From: Maricaulis sp965242785
GTDB lineage: Bacteria > Pseudomonadota > Alphaproteobacteria > Caulobacterales > Maricaulaceae
Reading direction: 5' to 3'
Assembly: GCA_965242785.1 (NCBI GenBank)
Contig: CBDETA010000001.1
Coordinates: forward strand, 434,001-498,000
Length of the DNA: 64,000 bases
Each line of letters opens with the position of its first letter. Position 1 is the stretch's first letter. Shown in pieces: positions 17,516 through 27,253 of this stretch. The position numbers were made by a program, and so were the translations under genes. The notes beneath the pieces are model-generated. The model was not told the origin of the DNA and did no database searches. It worked only from the letters and a program-made list of their open reading frames with translations.

Positions 17516-17779
17516 GTGACAGGACCCGAAGTCCTCGATTTTGCCCGTGAAGCGATCTGGCTCATGTTGGCCATGTCGGCCCCGATCATGCTGGTCGGGC
17601 TGGCCGTCGGCGTGACCATTGCCCTGTTCCAGGCGTTGACCCAGGTGCAGGAGATGACGCTGGTCTTCGTGCCCAAGATCATCGCCATCTTTATCGCGAT
17701 CCTGATCTTCCTGCCGCTGATGGGCGCGCTCATGTCCGGCTTCATGACGGTGATCTTCGACCGGATCGCCACGCCATGA
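17516..17779 (+). CDS. fliQ: Flagellar export gate protein FliQ
   Basis: 87-residue export-gate subunit with two membrane helices (AIWLMLAMSAPIMLVGLAVG and IIAIFIAILIFLPLMGALMS) and the family core ALFQALTQVQEMTLVFVPKI. It starts at GTG (17516) after a GGTGAGG-type ribosome site. It overlaps fliR by four bases. Confidence 0.96.
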   Translation: MTGPEVLDFAREAIWLMLAMSAPIMLVGLAVGVTIALFQALTQVQEMTLVFVPKIIAIFIAILIFLPLMGALMSGFMTVIFDRIATP

Positions 17780-18528
17780 TCCCGCAGGCGCCGGAGATCA
17801 TCTTTGCCGCCGGGCTCGTCTTCGCCCGCATCGGCGCGATCCTGATGCTGATGCCGGGTTTTGCCGAACCCGCCATCCCGATGCGCATCCGGCTCTCCTT
17901 CGCGCTCCTGGTCTGTCTCATCCTGGGTCCGGTCATCGCCCCCAACCTGCCGCCGATGCCGCAGGCGCCCCTGGCACTCGCCGGCCTGGTCATGGGCGAG
18001 GTGATCATCGGCCTGATGATCGGCGCCGTCGGCCGCATCTTCATGTCCGCCGCCGCCGTCGCCGGCCAGGTCATCGGCCTGCAGACCAGCCTCGCCATGG
18101 CCCAGAGCTTCGACCCGTCCCAGGGTCAGCAGGGCGCGATCATTGCCACCTTCCTGAACCTGACCTTCCTGCTGCTCCTGTTTGCCGCGAACATTCACCA
18201 CCTCTTGCTGGAGATGATGGTCAATTCCTACGCGGTGTTTCAGGCGGGGAGCATGCCGGACATGGGTGATGCTGCGATGTGGGCCCTCAATGCCTTCATC
18301 GATGCGTTCCGGATTGGCGTTCAGCTTGCGGCGCCGCTCATTGTTTTTGGACTTGTCTTCTACCTGGCGCTGGGGGTTCTTTCCCGTCTGATGCCCCAGG
18401 CGCAGATCTTTTTCATCGCCATGCCGTCCAACATCATGGTCGGGCTTTTCCTTCTCACCATTGCCCTGGGCACGATGAGTGCCGTCTGGCTGGAGCGCAT
18501 GGAACGCTTCGCCCTGGACATGAACTAG
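17776..18528 (+). CDS. fliR: Flagellar export gate protein FliR
   Basis: 250-residue polytopic membrane protein with about six hydrophobic helices; FliR completes the FliPQR gate. Family features include GLVFARIGAILMLMPGFAEP at the N-terminus and VAGQVIGLQTSLAMAQSFDP in the middle. The start overlaps fliQ (ATGA) and flhB follows after ten bases. Confidence 0.96.
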   Translation: MIPQAPEIIFAAGLVFARIGAILMLMPGFAEPAIPMRIRLSFALLVCLILGPVIAPNLPPMPQAPLALAGLVMGEVIIGLMIGAVGRIFMSAAAVAGQVIGLQTSLAMAQSFDPSQGQQGAIIATFLNLTFLLLLFAANIHHLLLEMMVNSYAVFQAGSMPDMGDAAMWALNAFIDAFRIGVQLAAPLIVFGLVFYLALGVLSRLMPQAQIFFIAMPSNIMVGLFLLTIALGTMSAVWLERMERFALDMN

Positions 18529-18538
18529 GGAGGCTGGC

Positions 18539-19630
18539 GTGGCAGAAGGCGAAGACGACAGCCAGAAAACCGAAGAACCGACCCAGCGGCGACTGGATGA
18601 CGCACGCGAGAAAGGCGATGTCGCCAAGTCCCAGGAAATCCCGGGCTGGTTCATCCTCGCCACGGGCCTGGCGCTCTTGTCCTTCATTTTCCCGGCCATG
18701 GCCCGCACCATGATGGCCGACCTGCAGGTCTTCTTCGCCGAGCCGCACAATTTTGCCGTTGATCCCCATGCGATGATGGGCGTGCTGCAGTCGACCGCCT
18801 GGGAAGTCGCGGCCGTCGTCGGCCTGCCGGTCCTGTTTCTCGCCGTGGCCGGTTTTGCCGGTCACTACGTGCAGCAGGGCATGCTGTTCACCACCGAGAA
18901 GATCAAGCCGAAACTCTCCAAGCTGAACCCGATCGACGGGTTCAAGCGCAATTTCGGCCCCCAGGGGCTGGCGAATTTCCTCAAGGGTGTCGGCAAGATG
19001 GCGCTGGTCGCCATGGCCGCCTTTGTCGTGCTCTATCCCAAGCGGGAAATGCTGGCCGGCCTGCCTGCCCTGGACATTTCTGCCGTGCTCGGCATTGTCC
19101 GCCAGGCCGCGATCGAGCTTTTGCTGGCTGCCCTCGTCGTCTACGCCATCATCGCCGGGCTGGACTATCTCTTCCAGCGCCAGAGCTTCATGAAGCGCAA
19201 TCGCATGTCCCGGCGCGAGATCAAGGACGAGCTGAAACAGTCCGAGGGCGACCCCTTGGTGCGCGCCAAGCTGCGTCAGATCCGCCAGGAACGTGCCCAG
19301 CGCCGGATGATGACCAAGGTGCCCGACGCCACCGTGGTGGTGACCAACCCGACCCACTACGCCATCGCGCTCTATTACGAGCAGGGCGAGACGCCGGCCC
19401 CGATCTGTGTCGCCAAGGGCGTCGACGCCGTCGCGCTGCGTATCCGTGAAGTGGCCGGCGAACACTCGGTTCCGATCGTCGAAGACCCGCCTCTGGCCCG
19501 CGCCCTGTTCGCCACGGCCGAGCTGGACGAGGAAATCCCGACCGAACACTTCCAGGCCGTCGCCAAGGTGATCGGCTATGTTCTCTCCCTCGCGCAGGGG
19601 CGGCGCGCACGATACCGTCCGAGCGAGTAG
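18539..19630 (+). CDS. flhB: Flagellar export switch protein FlhB
   Basis: Membrane export component that switches substrate specificity by self-cleavage. 363 residues: the N-terminal signature SQKTEEPTQRRLDDAREKGD, four membrane helices, and the cytoplasmic cleavage site NPTH at residues 270-273 (VVVTNPTHYAIAL). It starts at GTG 18539 after AGGGAGG. It is followed 39 bases later by cckA. Confidence 0.97.
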   Translation: MAEGEDDSQKTEEPTQRRLDDAREKGDVAKSQEIPGWFILATGLALLSFIFPAMARTMMADLQVFFAEPHNFAVDPHAMMGVLQSTAWEVAAVVGLPVLFLAVAGFAGHYVQQGMLFTTEKIKPKLSKLNPIDGFKRNFGPQGLANFLKGVGKMALVAMAAFVVLYPKREMLAGLPALDISAVLGIVRQAAIELLLAALVVYAIIAGLDYLFQRQSFMKRNRMSRREIKDELKQSEGDPLVRAKLRQIRQERAQRRMMTKVPDATVVVTNPTHYAIALYYEQGETPAPICVAKGVDAVALRIREVAGEHSVPIVEDPPLARALFATAELDEEIPTEHFQAVAKVIGYVLSLAQGRRARYRPSE

Positions 19631-19669
19631 ACTGCCTGCCTGACTGATTGATTCGCGCCGGAGCATCCC

Positions 19670-22204
19670 ATGGCCGAGACCACCGCGACTGAAACCAAGA
19701 CCCGCAAGCCGATCTGGTCGAGGCCCATAGCCAAGGTGGCCATCTGGGTGTGCGGTGCGATCGCCGTCGTGGCCTTTGGCGCTGCGGTGATCGCGGCGGG
19801 CGAGGATGGCTGGCAGGGCTTTGTCTATCTGTCCGGCCTTGCTGCGGTCGGCTTTCTGGTGCTCTACGCCGTCGCCGCCGGTGAAACGGCAGGCCGCAAT
19901 ATGCGCCGCAAGATCGAGAAGAACCGCGCGCCGACTCCGGAGCAACTGGCCTTCTCGGCCATCGACAGTTTTTCCGAGCCGACCCTGATCACCGATCAGC
20001 GCGGTGCCACCCGCTGGGCCAATCAGGCCTATCATGCCCTGGCCAAGGAAGCGGGCGGTTTCGGCCAGAGCTTCGGTCTGCCGACCATCGACCGCATCTG
20101 GGCCGGATCCGGGGGCGGTGATGGCGTGGTCTATCGCCTGGCCCGCGCCGCGGCGCGCGGCGAAGGGGCCTGCGAATTGCTGCCGCCGCTCGATCTGGGC
20201 GAGGGGCGCATCGAGCGTTTCCACCTGGAAGCACGTCCACAACCGGGGGGCTTGGTGCTGTGGCGCCTCATGCCTGCCGGTGACCGCGACCAGGGCGCCG
20301 GGCTGAGCCTGTCGGACTGGTGCCTGCATGCCCCGGTGGCGCTGTTCAGCCTGCGGGCCAATGGCGAGATCGCAGCCGGCAATGCCACCTTCCGCGACTG
20401 GCTGGGCCTGGCCGAGGGGGCGCATTTCCCGCCGCTGAAGGATGTCCTGACGGGCGATGGCGCCAATGCCGTCATGCTGACGCGCGGCGGTTCCGGCGTG
20501 GCGCGGATCGATGCGCGGATGAAGGCGCGGGATGGTATCGAAAGCCCGGTCGCGCTGGCGGTCGACTGGACGCCAGGTGACAGCGGCACGGCCCGGGTTG
20601 TGATGTACGGCCTGTCGGCGACCGGCGCCCCGCCGGGCGTGGCCCAGGCGATGGCCGAGACCGGCCAGACAACCGGCCGGACGCTGGACGACATGTTTGC
20701 CAACGCTCCCTTCGGCGTGGTGCGCCTGGACGGGGCCAACCCGGAAAGCGCCATCATCGAGGATGTGAACCCGTCCCTGGTCCAGATGACCGGCGGCAAG
20801 GCGATTCCGGGCATCAAGTTCTGCGATCTGTTCAACTGGGATGATGGCCGCTCGCCGGTCGACGCCTTTGCCTCCGCCATGGCCGGCAGCGGCGAGCCCG
20901 CCGAGGCGCGCCTCGAAGTCGAGGATCGCACGGTCTACGTCCATCTGGCCTTTGCCCCGGCGCGGGGCGGCAAGCGTGTCGCCTATGTCATCGAAGTGAC
21001 CGCCTGGAAGGAGATGGAGCGCCAATTCTCCCAGGCCAACAAGATGCAGGCCGTTGGCCAGCTCGCCGGTGGCGTGGCGCACGACTTCAACAATCTGCTG
21101 ACGGCCATCCGTCTCAATTGCGACGAGCTCTTGAACCGTCACCCGGTCGGCGACCCGGACTATTCCGAACTGCAGGCCATCAACCAGACCGTCGCCCGGG
21201 CGGCCGGCCTGGTGCGCAAACTGCTCGCCTTCTCGCGCAAGCAGACCTTCCGCATGGAAACGCTGGATATCGGTGATGTGCTGTCCGACGTCTCGGTCCT
21301 GCTGCGCCAGATCGTGGAAGAGACTGTGCGGCTGGACATCCTGCATGGCCGCGACCTGCCGATGATCAAGGCCGACAAGGGCCAGCTGGAAACGGCGATC
21401 ATCAACCTTGCCGCCAATGCCCGCGACGCCATGCGTGACCAGGGTGGCGGCTCGCTGGTCATCAAGACCTCGCTGGTGTCATCCGAACAGGTCCGCAATG
21501 CCGGCGCGCCCAACCCGCGCGAGGGTGATTGGCTGTCGATCGCGGTGACCGATGAAGGTCACGGCATGGATGCGGCGACGTTGGAGAAGATCTTCGAACC
21601 CTTCTTCACCACCAAGGAAGCGGGCAAAGGCACCGGCCTGGGCCTGGCGACGGTCTACGGCATCGTCAAACAGTCCGGCGGTTTCCTCTTTGCCGACAGT
21701 GAATTGGGCCAGGGCACGACCTTCACCATCTACCTGCCCGGCCACCAGCCGAGTGCAGAAGAAGCGGTCGAGCTGAAGCAGGCCGAGGTGGAAAAGACCG
21801 TCGAAAAGGCCCCGGAAGACCTGTCCGGCCGTGGCCGCATCCTGCTGGTCGAGGACGAGGACGCGGTGCGGGCCATTGCCGCCAAGACCCTGGTCAAGCG
21901 CGGCTATGACGTGGTTGAGGCCTGTGATGGCGAGGAAGCCTATGAAATCCTCGAGGACGAGGAAGAAGGTTTCGATCTGCTGATCTCCGACGTGGTGATG
22001 CCGGGACTGGACGGGCCGGGTCTGCTGGAAAAGGCGCGCGACCTGCTGGAAGGCACGCGCATCGTCTTCATCTCCGGCTATGCCGCCGAACAATTTTCCG
22101 ACACCCTGTCCAAGGAGCAGGAGATCTCCTTCCTGCCCAAGCCATTCACGCTGACCCAGCTCGCCGAGAAGGTGAAGGAAGAACTCAGCGCGAAAGAGGG
22201 CTGA
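19670..22204 (+). CDS. cckA: Cell-cycle hybrid histidine kinase CckA
   Basis: In Caulobacter, CckA phosphorylates ChpT, which passes phosphate to CtrA and CpdR. The 844-residue protein has two N-terminal membrane helices (about 22-45 and 52-72), PAS-like regions (about 90-430), a HisKA domain with GGVAHDFNNLLTAIR (His471), a HATPase domain (NLAANARDAM; GTGLGLATVYGIVKQSGG) and a C-terminal receiver with Asp774 in LLISDVVMPG. Its place directly after fliQ-fliR-flhB matches Caulobacter, which supports orthology beyond general kinase similarity. Confidence 0.92.
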   Translation: MAETTATETKTRKPIWSRPIAKVAIWVCGAIAVVAFGAAVIAAGEDGWQGFVYLSGLAAVGFLVLYAVAAGETAGRNMRRKIEKNRAPTPEQLAFSAIDSFSEPTLITDQRGATRWANQAYHALAKEAGGFGQSFGLPTIDRIWAGSGGGDGVVYRLARAAARGEGACELLPPLDLGEGRIERFHLEARPQPGGLVLWRLMPAGDRDQGAGLSLSDWCLHAPVALFSLRANGEIAAGNATFRDWLGLAEGAHFPPLKDVLTGDGANAVMLTRGGSGVARIDARMKARDGIESPVALAVDWTPGDSGTARVVMYGLSATGAPPGVAQAMAETGQTTGRTLDDMFANAPFGVVRLDGANPESAIIEDVNPSLVQMTGGKAIPGIKFCDLFNWDDGRSPVDAFASAMAGSGEPAEARLEVEDRTVYVHLAFAPARGGKRVAYVIEVTAWKEMERQFSQANKMQAVGQLAGGVAHDFNNLLTAIRLNCDELLNRHPVGDPDYSELQAINQTVARAAGLVRKLLAFSRKQTFRMETLDIGDVLSDVSVLLRQIVEETVRLDILHGRDLPMIKADKGQLETAIINLAANARDAMRDQGGGSLVIKTSLVSSEQVRNAGAPNPREGDWLSIAVTDEGHGMDAATLEKIFEPFFTTKEAGKGTGLGLATVYGIVKQSGGFLFADSELGQGTTFTIYLPGHQPSAEEAVELKQAEVEKTVEKAPEDLSGRGRILLVEDEDAVRAIAAKTLVKRGYDVVEACDGEEAYEILEDEEEGFDLLISDVVMPGLDGPGLLEKARDLLEGTRIVFISGYAAEQFSDTLSKEQEISFLPKPFTLTQLAEKVKEELSAKEG

Positions 22205-22297
22205 CGCGCCGGAAAACGGTCGTGCAGTGCAACAAGGAAGTTGCTGGAAACGCTGACCTTATTACCGTTATACTGATCTCCGGGGAGGAGTGCCGAG

Positions 22298-23335
22298 TTG
22301 TCGGAACGCGTCGTTTCTTCGCTGTTCACGACGGCTGCACTGGCTCCTGAAGAGAGAATGGCGGTCTGGCGGGACAGCATCAATGTGATGTTTGATGCCC
22401 GCCCGCCGGATGATCTCGATCCGGCGCGCTTCAACGCGCGTGTGCAGTCGGTCCTGCTCGACGGGGTGATGCTGGCGCGCTGCGAAACTTCAGCCCACAA
22501 GTTTGACCGTCCGGTCTCGCGCATCCTGGCTGACGGGCTGGATCACTACATGTTCCAGTTGTTCGAGTGCGGGCAGGTGGAAATGCAGGTCGGGCGCCGC
22601 AGCCTGTCGGGACAATGCGGCGCGATCGTCGGCTTCGATCTGGGTGAAGTGCTGGACTCCGTGAATGATGATTTCGATGTCCTGTCCATCATCGTGCCTC
22701 GGACCCGGTTGGCCGATCGTCTGCTGGCGCCTGACAGCGTCCAGGGCGTGGTGATCGATCCGACCATCGGCGCCGGGCGCCTCTTGGCCGACTACATCCG
22801 TACCCTGTTCGCCATCGGCGCCAACATGATGCAGCACGAGGCCGTGGCAGCGGTGAACGCGTTGGTCGAGTTGCTCGCCGCCGCATGCAACCAGGTACCG
22901 GTCAGCCTGGCGGAGCCGCCCGACTGGGCTGATCATGCCCTGAGCTTGCGAGCCCGCCGGATCATGGCTGAACACGCCGGAAATGCAGATCTGGACGCTG
23001 CGCTCATCGCCGGACTTCTGGGCATCTCGCGAACGCGCTTGTACGCCTTGTTTCGCGATGCCGGAGGCGTGATGGAGGCCGTGCGGGAACTGCGTCTGCG
23101 TCGGGCGCTGGCGCAGCTGACATCCATTGGCCACCAGCGCGACCAGATCGGCCAGATTGCCTATCGCTGGGGGTTTCGCAGCGTGCCCCATTTCAATCGG
23201 GCTTTTCGCAACCGCTTCGGCTTCGCACCCGGCGAAATCCGGGCCCTCGGCCTCGCGCATGTCGCACGGCGTCAGGCTGCTGGTCACCAGGACCTCGATC
23301 GACGCTATGAGACCTGGATCGAGACGCTCGGCTAA
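22298..23335 (+). CDS. AraC-family transcriptional regulator
   Basis: 345 residues with an N-terminal AraC-binding-like domain (about 15-190) and a C-terminal double helix-turn-helix (about 225-325) ending IAYRWGFRSVPHFNRAFRNR-FGFAPGEIR, the classic AraC second-helix pattern. It begins at TTG (22298) seven bases after GGGGAGGAG. The next gene downstream on the same strand is a large autotransporter, 112 bases away, so local control of that surface protein is plausible. The inducer is unknown. Confidence 0.85.
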   Translation: MSERVVSSLFTTAALAPEERMAVWRDSINVMFDARPPDDLDPARFNARVQSVLLDGVMLARCETSAHKFDRPVSRILADGLDHYMFQLFECGQVEMQVGRRSLSGQCGAIVGFDLGEVLDSVNDDFDVLSIIVPRTRLADRLLAPDSVQGVVIDPTIGAGRLLADYIRTLFAIGANMMQHEAVAAVNALVELLAAACNQVPVSLAEPPDWADHALSLRARRIMAEHAGNADLDAALIAGLLGISRTRLYALFRDAGGVMEAVRELRLRRALAQLTSIGHQRDQIGQIAYRWGFRSVPHFNRAFRNRFGFAPGEIRALGLAHVARRQAAGHQDLDRRYETWIETLG

Positions 23336-23447
23336 GCGCCTCCGGGACGAGTGGCAAAGCATTCCGGACGCTGGGCAAAGCCTGCGCGCCTGACAGGGTT
23401 AGTCCCCTTCGGCAATTTCCTGACCTTCAGGAATCCGGGGGGAATAC

Positions 23448-26400
23448 ATGAATCGGAAAAAATCCCAGTGGCTTGCCCAGGCATCGTCGGTTGCGTTCGC
23501 GACCCTGGCGGTGACGGTCATGGCCGGATCGGCCCAGGCCCAGCAAACAGCGATCGACGTGCAGGTTCCGCCCCCGCCCGGGCACACGCCGGTATATTCC
23601 ACCTGGGATGAAGGTGACCGGATCTGGCGCGACTACTATTGGTATATCCCCGAGGGCGGCGGCGATATTCACGGCTACTGCCTGTCCCAGAGCTTCTCGA
23701 CCTACAATCCGGAAGGCACGCCGCAGGCCCGCGGTTCCGCCCGCACGGCGCCGAACGGGCTGTGCAATCGCAATGAATTCGGTGTTTTCACGCCGGGACG
23801 TGCGCCCTGGGACCGAGAGACAACCGTGACCGTGCAGGCGGACCACACGGCGAGCCGCGCCGTCTCCGGGCCGGGCTTGTCCGAGGACAGCCAGATCGGA
23901 GCCATCCTGGATGGTCGGCCCGGTGACGAAGGCGAAAGCGGCGGCGACGCCATTGGCGATGCGCTGGAATGGTTCTTTTGCGGCCTGCTACACGGGCCGT
24001 TCTGTTCGCAAAGTGGAGGATCGCGCGCCGCGACCTTTGACAGCCGCCCATCCGCGATGTCGCAGTCCGCTCTGCCCGGTATCCTTTCGCGGGCTCGACA
24101 CGCCCCGAACGACGTTCCGGCCATGGTCGGCGGCTCGACCTTCGTGAACATTCTGGTGCAGGAAGTGGGCGGCGGCAGTTTCTACTGCACCGGCACGCTG
24201 GTGAATCGGCGCCAGGTGCTGACGTCTGCCGTCTGCTTTGAAGGCGTGTCGGTCCAGAGCATTTCCGTGCTGCTGGATGACAGCGATCCGGACATCTATT
24301 TTCCGGCGATGTCGGTGACCATCCATGCCGGCTATGACCCGATCACCTTTGAAAACAATGACGCCCTGATCACTCTGGCAACCAGCCAGTTGTGGACCGA
24401 AGTGGATGACGACACGTCCTGGCTCGACCCGGACCTAGCTGCCTGGGTCGATGGCCTCGATCCGTTCGTCGAACGTCACGCGGTGGCGGGCGATGGCTAT
24501 TGGCATGATGCGTCGCATTGGGAGCTGGGCGACATTCCGGAGAATGACGAAGCCGATGGCAGCGTCGTGGTCACCGATCTCTATGTCGCGCCCGAACTCT
24601 ATGAAGTGCATCTCGATGCCGCAGGCCGCACGATCATCCAGCAGGATGAAAGCGCCGATGCGGTCTACGTCTTCAGCGGTGCGACCCTGGAGATCGAGGA
24701 GAGCGGCAGCCTGTTCCTCGACACCGGCCTTGGCCTGCAGGGCGGAGAGGTTCTGCTGGACGGTCTCATGATCGGCCAGACGCTCCGCCTGGATTCGGGC
24801 CGGTTCATCGTCGGCGAGACCGGATTTTACTATGATTTCTCGCCCTATTTCAGCGACGGCACCCACCAGAACGGGGCCTGGCTGGAGATCCATGGCGATT
24901 TCCTTACCGACTGGCTGCACCAGACCGATGGCGTGACATACGTCGGCGAGAACGGCGTGTACTTTGACTGGCTGGGTTCGCTGATCGAAGGCGGTGAGCT
25001 GGTCATTGACGGGGTCTACGACACGGGCAGTTTCATGCAGTCCGGTGGCCTAACCTATGTCGGCGAAACCGGCCTGCTCTATGACGAGGAAGGCGAGACA
25101 TATATCGGCGGCGGCCAACTCCTGGTCGATGGTGTCCTGGACACTCTGGCGCTGGAGTTTGCCGGTGCCATGGTCGGCGGCAATGGCCTGATATCGGCAC
25201 CACTGGGCGTCTACCAGATCGGCGGCGTGCTCGCGCCGGGATGGAGCTCTCCGGGACGCGCCCCGCGTCCGGATGGCGTGCTGAGCATCGATGGCAATTT
25301 CGAGCAGTTTGACGGCCAGCTGGCGCTGATCTCGGATGGTCAGTCGATGAGCCGGCTCCATGTCGCCGGTTCCGCGCATCTGGACGGCATCATCACGGTC
25401 AGCTGGGGTGACCGGCCCCTGCGAGGTGCTCAATTCACGTTCCTGCAGGCCGATGGCGGTCTCTTGGGACTTGATGTCGACCTGATCCAAGCCGAGCTGT
25501 CGCCGGTCCTTTCCCTGCAACTGGGATCCAGCAGCCACGCAGCCTGGCTGGATGTCGTGGCGGCAGACTATGCCGGCTTCGCGCAGACCGATCAGCAGCG
25601 TGCTGTCGGTGCCGCCCTGGATGCGGCGATGGGGACGTCCTCGCCCAGCGGTGACCTCGCGGATGTTGCCATGATGCTGGACTACCTGCCCAGTACTGGC
25701 GATCTGCAGACAGCGCTGCAATCACTCAACCCCAGCGACCTCTATGGCATGGACCGCATGTCCGAAGGCCTAAGCCGATCGCTGGGCGATGTCGTGTCCG
25801 GACGGCTGGGCCATTTCCGTTCCGGCCGACATGGCGGCGCGTCGTCGGTATCACCGGCGGCCAGCCAGCTCGCCTCCAGCGATCCGGATGCCGGCATGCT
25901 GATGGCGGCGCTGCGCGCCAGCACTGCCGTTCATGGCCAGACCGGCCAGGACGGGCTGAATGACGAGACGGCGGTCTATGTGGTCAGCGAAATGGGCCGC
26001 GGCGAGACCGACCTGCCCAATGGCATTATGGATATCGACCAGTCCCGGATTGTGCTGGGCGTTGACCATGAATTCGCGCCGGGCTGGCTGCTGGGCGGCA
26101 ATGTCGCGCTCAGCGAATACACGGCGGAACGCACCGGCGCCCGTGTCCAGGGCGAGGCCGTCTCGGTCACCGGCTATGCCGGGTTCGCCAAAGGCCCATG
26201 GTACGGCTCGGCCTATGCGGGCTTCAGCCGCACCGATCTGGAGTTTCGCCGGACCGCGACGGTGGGCACGTTCAGCGCGGTCGCGCTGGGCGACACCGAG
26301 GCCGACCAGTGGCATGGCGGGTTCGATCTGGGCGCAGGCTTTGATCTGGGCGGTCTGACGGCCGGACCGGTTCTGACGCTGCGTCACGGCGAGAGCGAGA

Positions 26401-26786
26401 TCGAGGCCTATCAGGAAACCGGGCTGGGCAGTTTCAATGCCAGCATCGCCGCGCGCGGCGATGATCGCACCGTGCTGGGCACCGGCGTCCGGGCCTTCCT
26501 GGATGCGCAGACCGGCCTGGGCACATGGAGCGTCGATGGCGAGGTGAGCTGGCTGCAGGACATCTCGGCCGGCGATGATCCCGCCCGCGCCAGCCTCGCC
26601 GTTGCGTCGGGCCAGGTGTTCGACGTGATCGGACCGGATGCCGACGAGCGCTTTGTCAGCCTGTCCCTGGGGGTCAGCCTGCAAGCCAGCGACCGTCTCG
26701 CCCTCGGCGTGCGCCTGCGCAGCGATCTGGATCGTGCCGATGGCGACAGTCATGCGGCCAGCGTGGCTGCCAGCTGGCGCTTCTAG
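23448..26786 (+). CDS. Autotransporter (type V secreted) with degenerate trypsin-like segment
   Basis: 1112 residues. A signal peptide (AVTVMAGSAQA) is followed by an N-terminal region with a half trypsin-like fold at about 215-310: GTLVNRRQVLTSAVC carries Val262 where the catalytic His should stand, ENNDALITLA keeps the Asp region, and no Ser motif (GDSGG) is present. Residues about 370-620 contain repeated strand motifs (LLVDGVLDT, YVGETGLLYD) typical of a beta-helix passenger. The last roughly 280 residues form an autotransporter beta-barrel ending in the terminal Phe (SVAASWRF). An active protease is unlikely; an adhesin or structural role is inference. Confidence 0.8.
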   Translation: MNRKKSQWLAQASSVAFATLAVTVMAGSAQAQQTAIDVQVPPPPGHTPVYSTWDEGDRIWRDYYWYIPEGGGDIHGYCLSQSFSTYNPEGTPQARGSARTAPNGLCNRNEFGVFTPGRAPWDRETTVTVQADHTASRAVSGPGLSEDSQIGAILDGRPGDEGESGGDAIGDALEWFFCGLLHGPFCSQSGGSRAATFDSRPSAMSQSALPGILSRARHAPNDVPAMVGGSTFVNILVQEVGGGSFYCTGTLVNRRQVLTSAVCFEGVSVQSISVLLDDSDPDIYFPAMSVTIHAGYDPITFENNDALITLATSQLWTEVDDDTSWLDPDLAAWVDGLDPFVERHAVAGDGYWHDASHWELGDIPENDEADGSVVVTDLYVAPELYEVHLDAAGRTIIQQDESADAVYVFSGATLEIEESGSLFLDTGLGLQGGEVLLDGLMIGQTLRLDSGRFIVGETGFYYDFSPYFSDGTHQNGAWLEIHGDFLTDWLHQTDGVTYVGENGVYFDWLGSLIEGGELVIDGVYDTGSFMQSGGLTYVGETGLLYDEEGETYIGGGQLLVDGVLDTLALEFAGAMVGGNGLISAPLGVYQIGGVLAPGWSSPGRAPRPDGVLSIDGNFEQFDGQLALISDGQSMSRLHVAGSAHLDGIITVSWGDRPLRGAQFTFLQADGGLLGLDVDLIQAELSPVLSLQLGSSSHAAWLDVVAADYAGFAQTDQQRAVGAALDAAMGTSSPSGDLADVAMMLDYLPSTGDLQTALQSLNPSDLYGMDRMSEGLSRSLGDVVSGRLGHFRSGRHGGASSVSPAASQLASSDPDAGMLMAALRASTAVHGQTGQDGLNDETAVYVVSEMGRGETDLPNGIMDIDQSRIVLGVDHEFAPGWLLGGNVALSEYTAERTGARVQGEAVSVTGYAGFAKGPWYGSAYAGFSRTDLEFRRTATVGTFSAVALGDTEADQWHGGFDLGAGFDLGGLTAGPVLTLRHGESEIEAYQETGLGSFNASIAARGDDRTVLGTGVRAFLDAQTGLGTWSVDGEVSWLQDISAGDDPARASLAVASGQVFDVIGPDADERFVSLSLGVSLQASDRLALGVRLRSDLDRADGDSHAASVAASWRF

Positions 26787-26806
26787 GATCAGGAAAGGAC
26801 AATCCG

Positions 26807-27235
26807 ATGAGACACTGGAAAACACTGAGCGCCATCGTGATGGGGGCAGGCCTGGTTTCGGCCTGTTCCGTCATCGCACCGGAGCAGACGGTCGTGGTGA
26901 CCACGCCGGAACCGGGCGCCGAGGTCTTTCTGGCCCTGCACGGACGGACGTCGTTGGGGATCAACAGCCAGGAGTTCATGGGCCACATCCCGACCGGCGA
27001 GGACAATACGGGCTTCACCTTTGTGGGCACGACACCGCTGACCCACACCTTCCGGACCACGCGCCATGTCGGCGGTGTCGGATCGCCCGGTGAGTTCTCG
27101 ACGGCCCAGAACACCATCTATTCGGAAGCCACCGTTCGGGTGGTCCATGCCGATGGCTATCGCGAGGAACGGCGCATCCGCATTGACAACGCGGTGATCC
27201 AGCTGTCGTTCGACCGTCGCGGCGCCCACCCGTGA
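26807..27235 (+). CDS. Small lipoprotein with PEGA-like beta domain
   Basis: 142 residues. Signal sequence with lipobox LVSAC (Cys20), then a beta-rich domain (VVTTPEPGAEVFLALHG; FVGTTPLTHTFRTTRHVGG; VRVVHADGYREERRIRI) that resembles PEGA-type surface modules. It starts 20 bases after the autotransporter stop behind an AGGAAAGG ribosome site, so it is probably co-transcribed and may assist or accompany that protein. No specific function is recognised. Confidence 0.65.
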   Translation: MRHWKTLSAIVMGAGLVSACSVIAPEQTVVVTTPEPGAEVFLALHGRTSLGINSQEFMGHIPTGEDNTGFTFVGTTPLTHTFRTTRHVGGVGSPGEFSTAQNTIYSEATVRVVHADGYREERRIRIDNAVIQLSFDRRGAHP

Positions 27236-27253
27236 CGGGCCGGGCTGGCGGCG

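Noticed and set aside
18455..21346. Very long minus-strand open frame (963 codons) opposite flhB and cckA
   Set aside because: It is a high-GC shadow: the plus strand encodes two unmistakable proteins there, and the minus-strand translation is rich in His, Gln, Arg and Gly with no domain.
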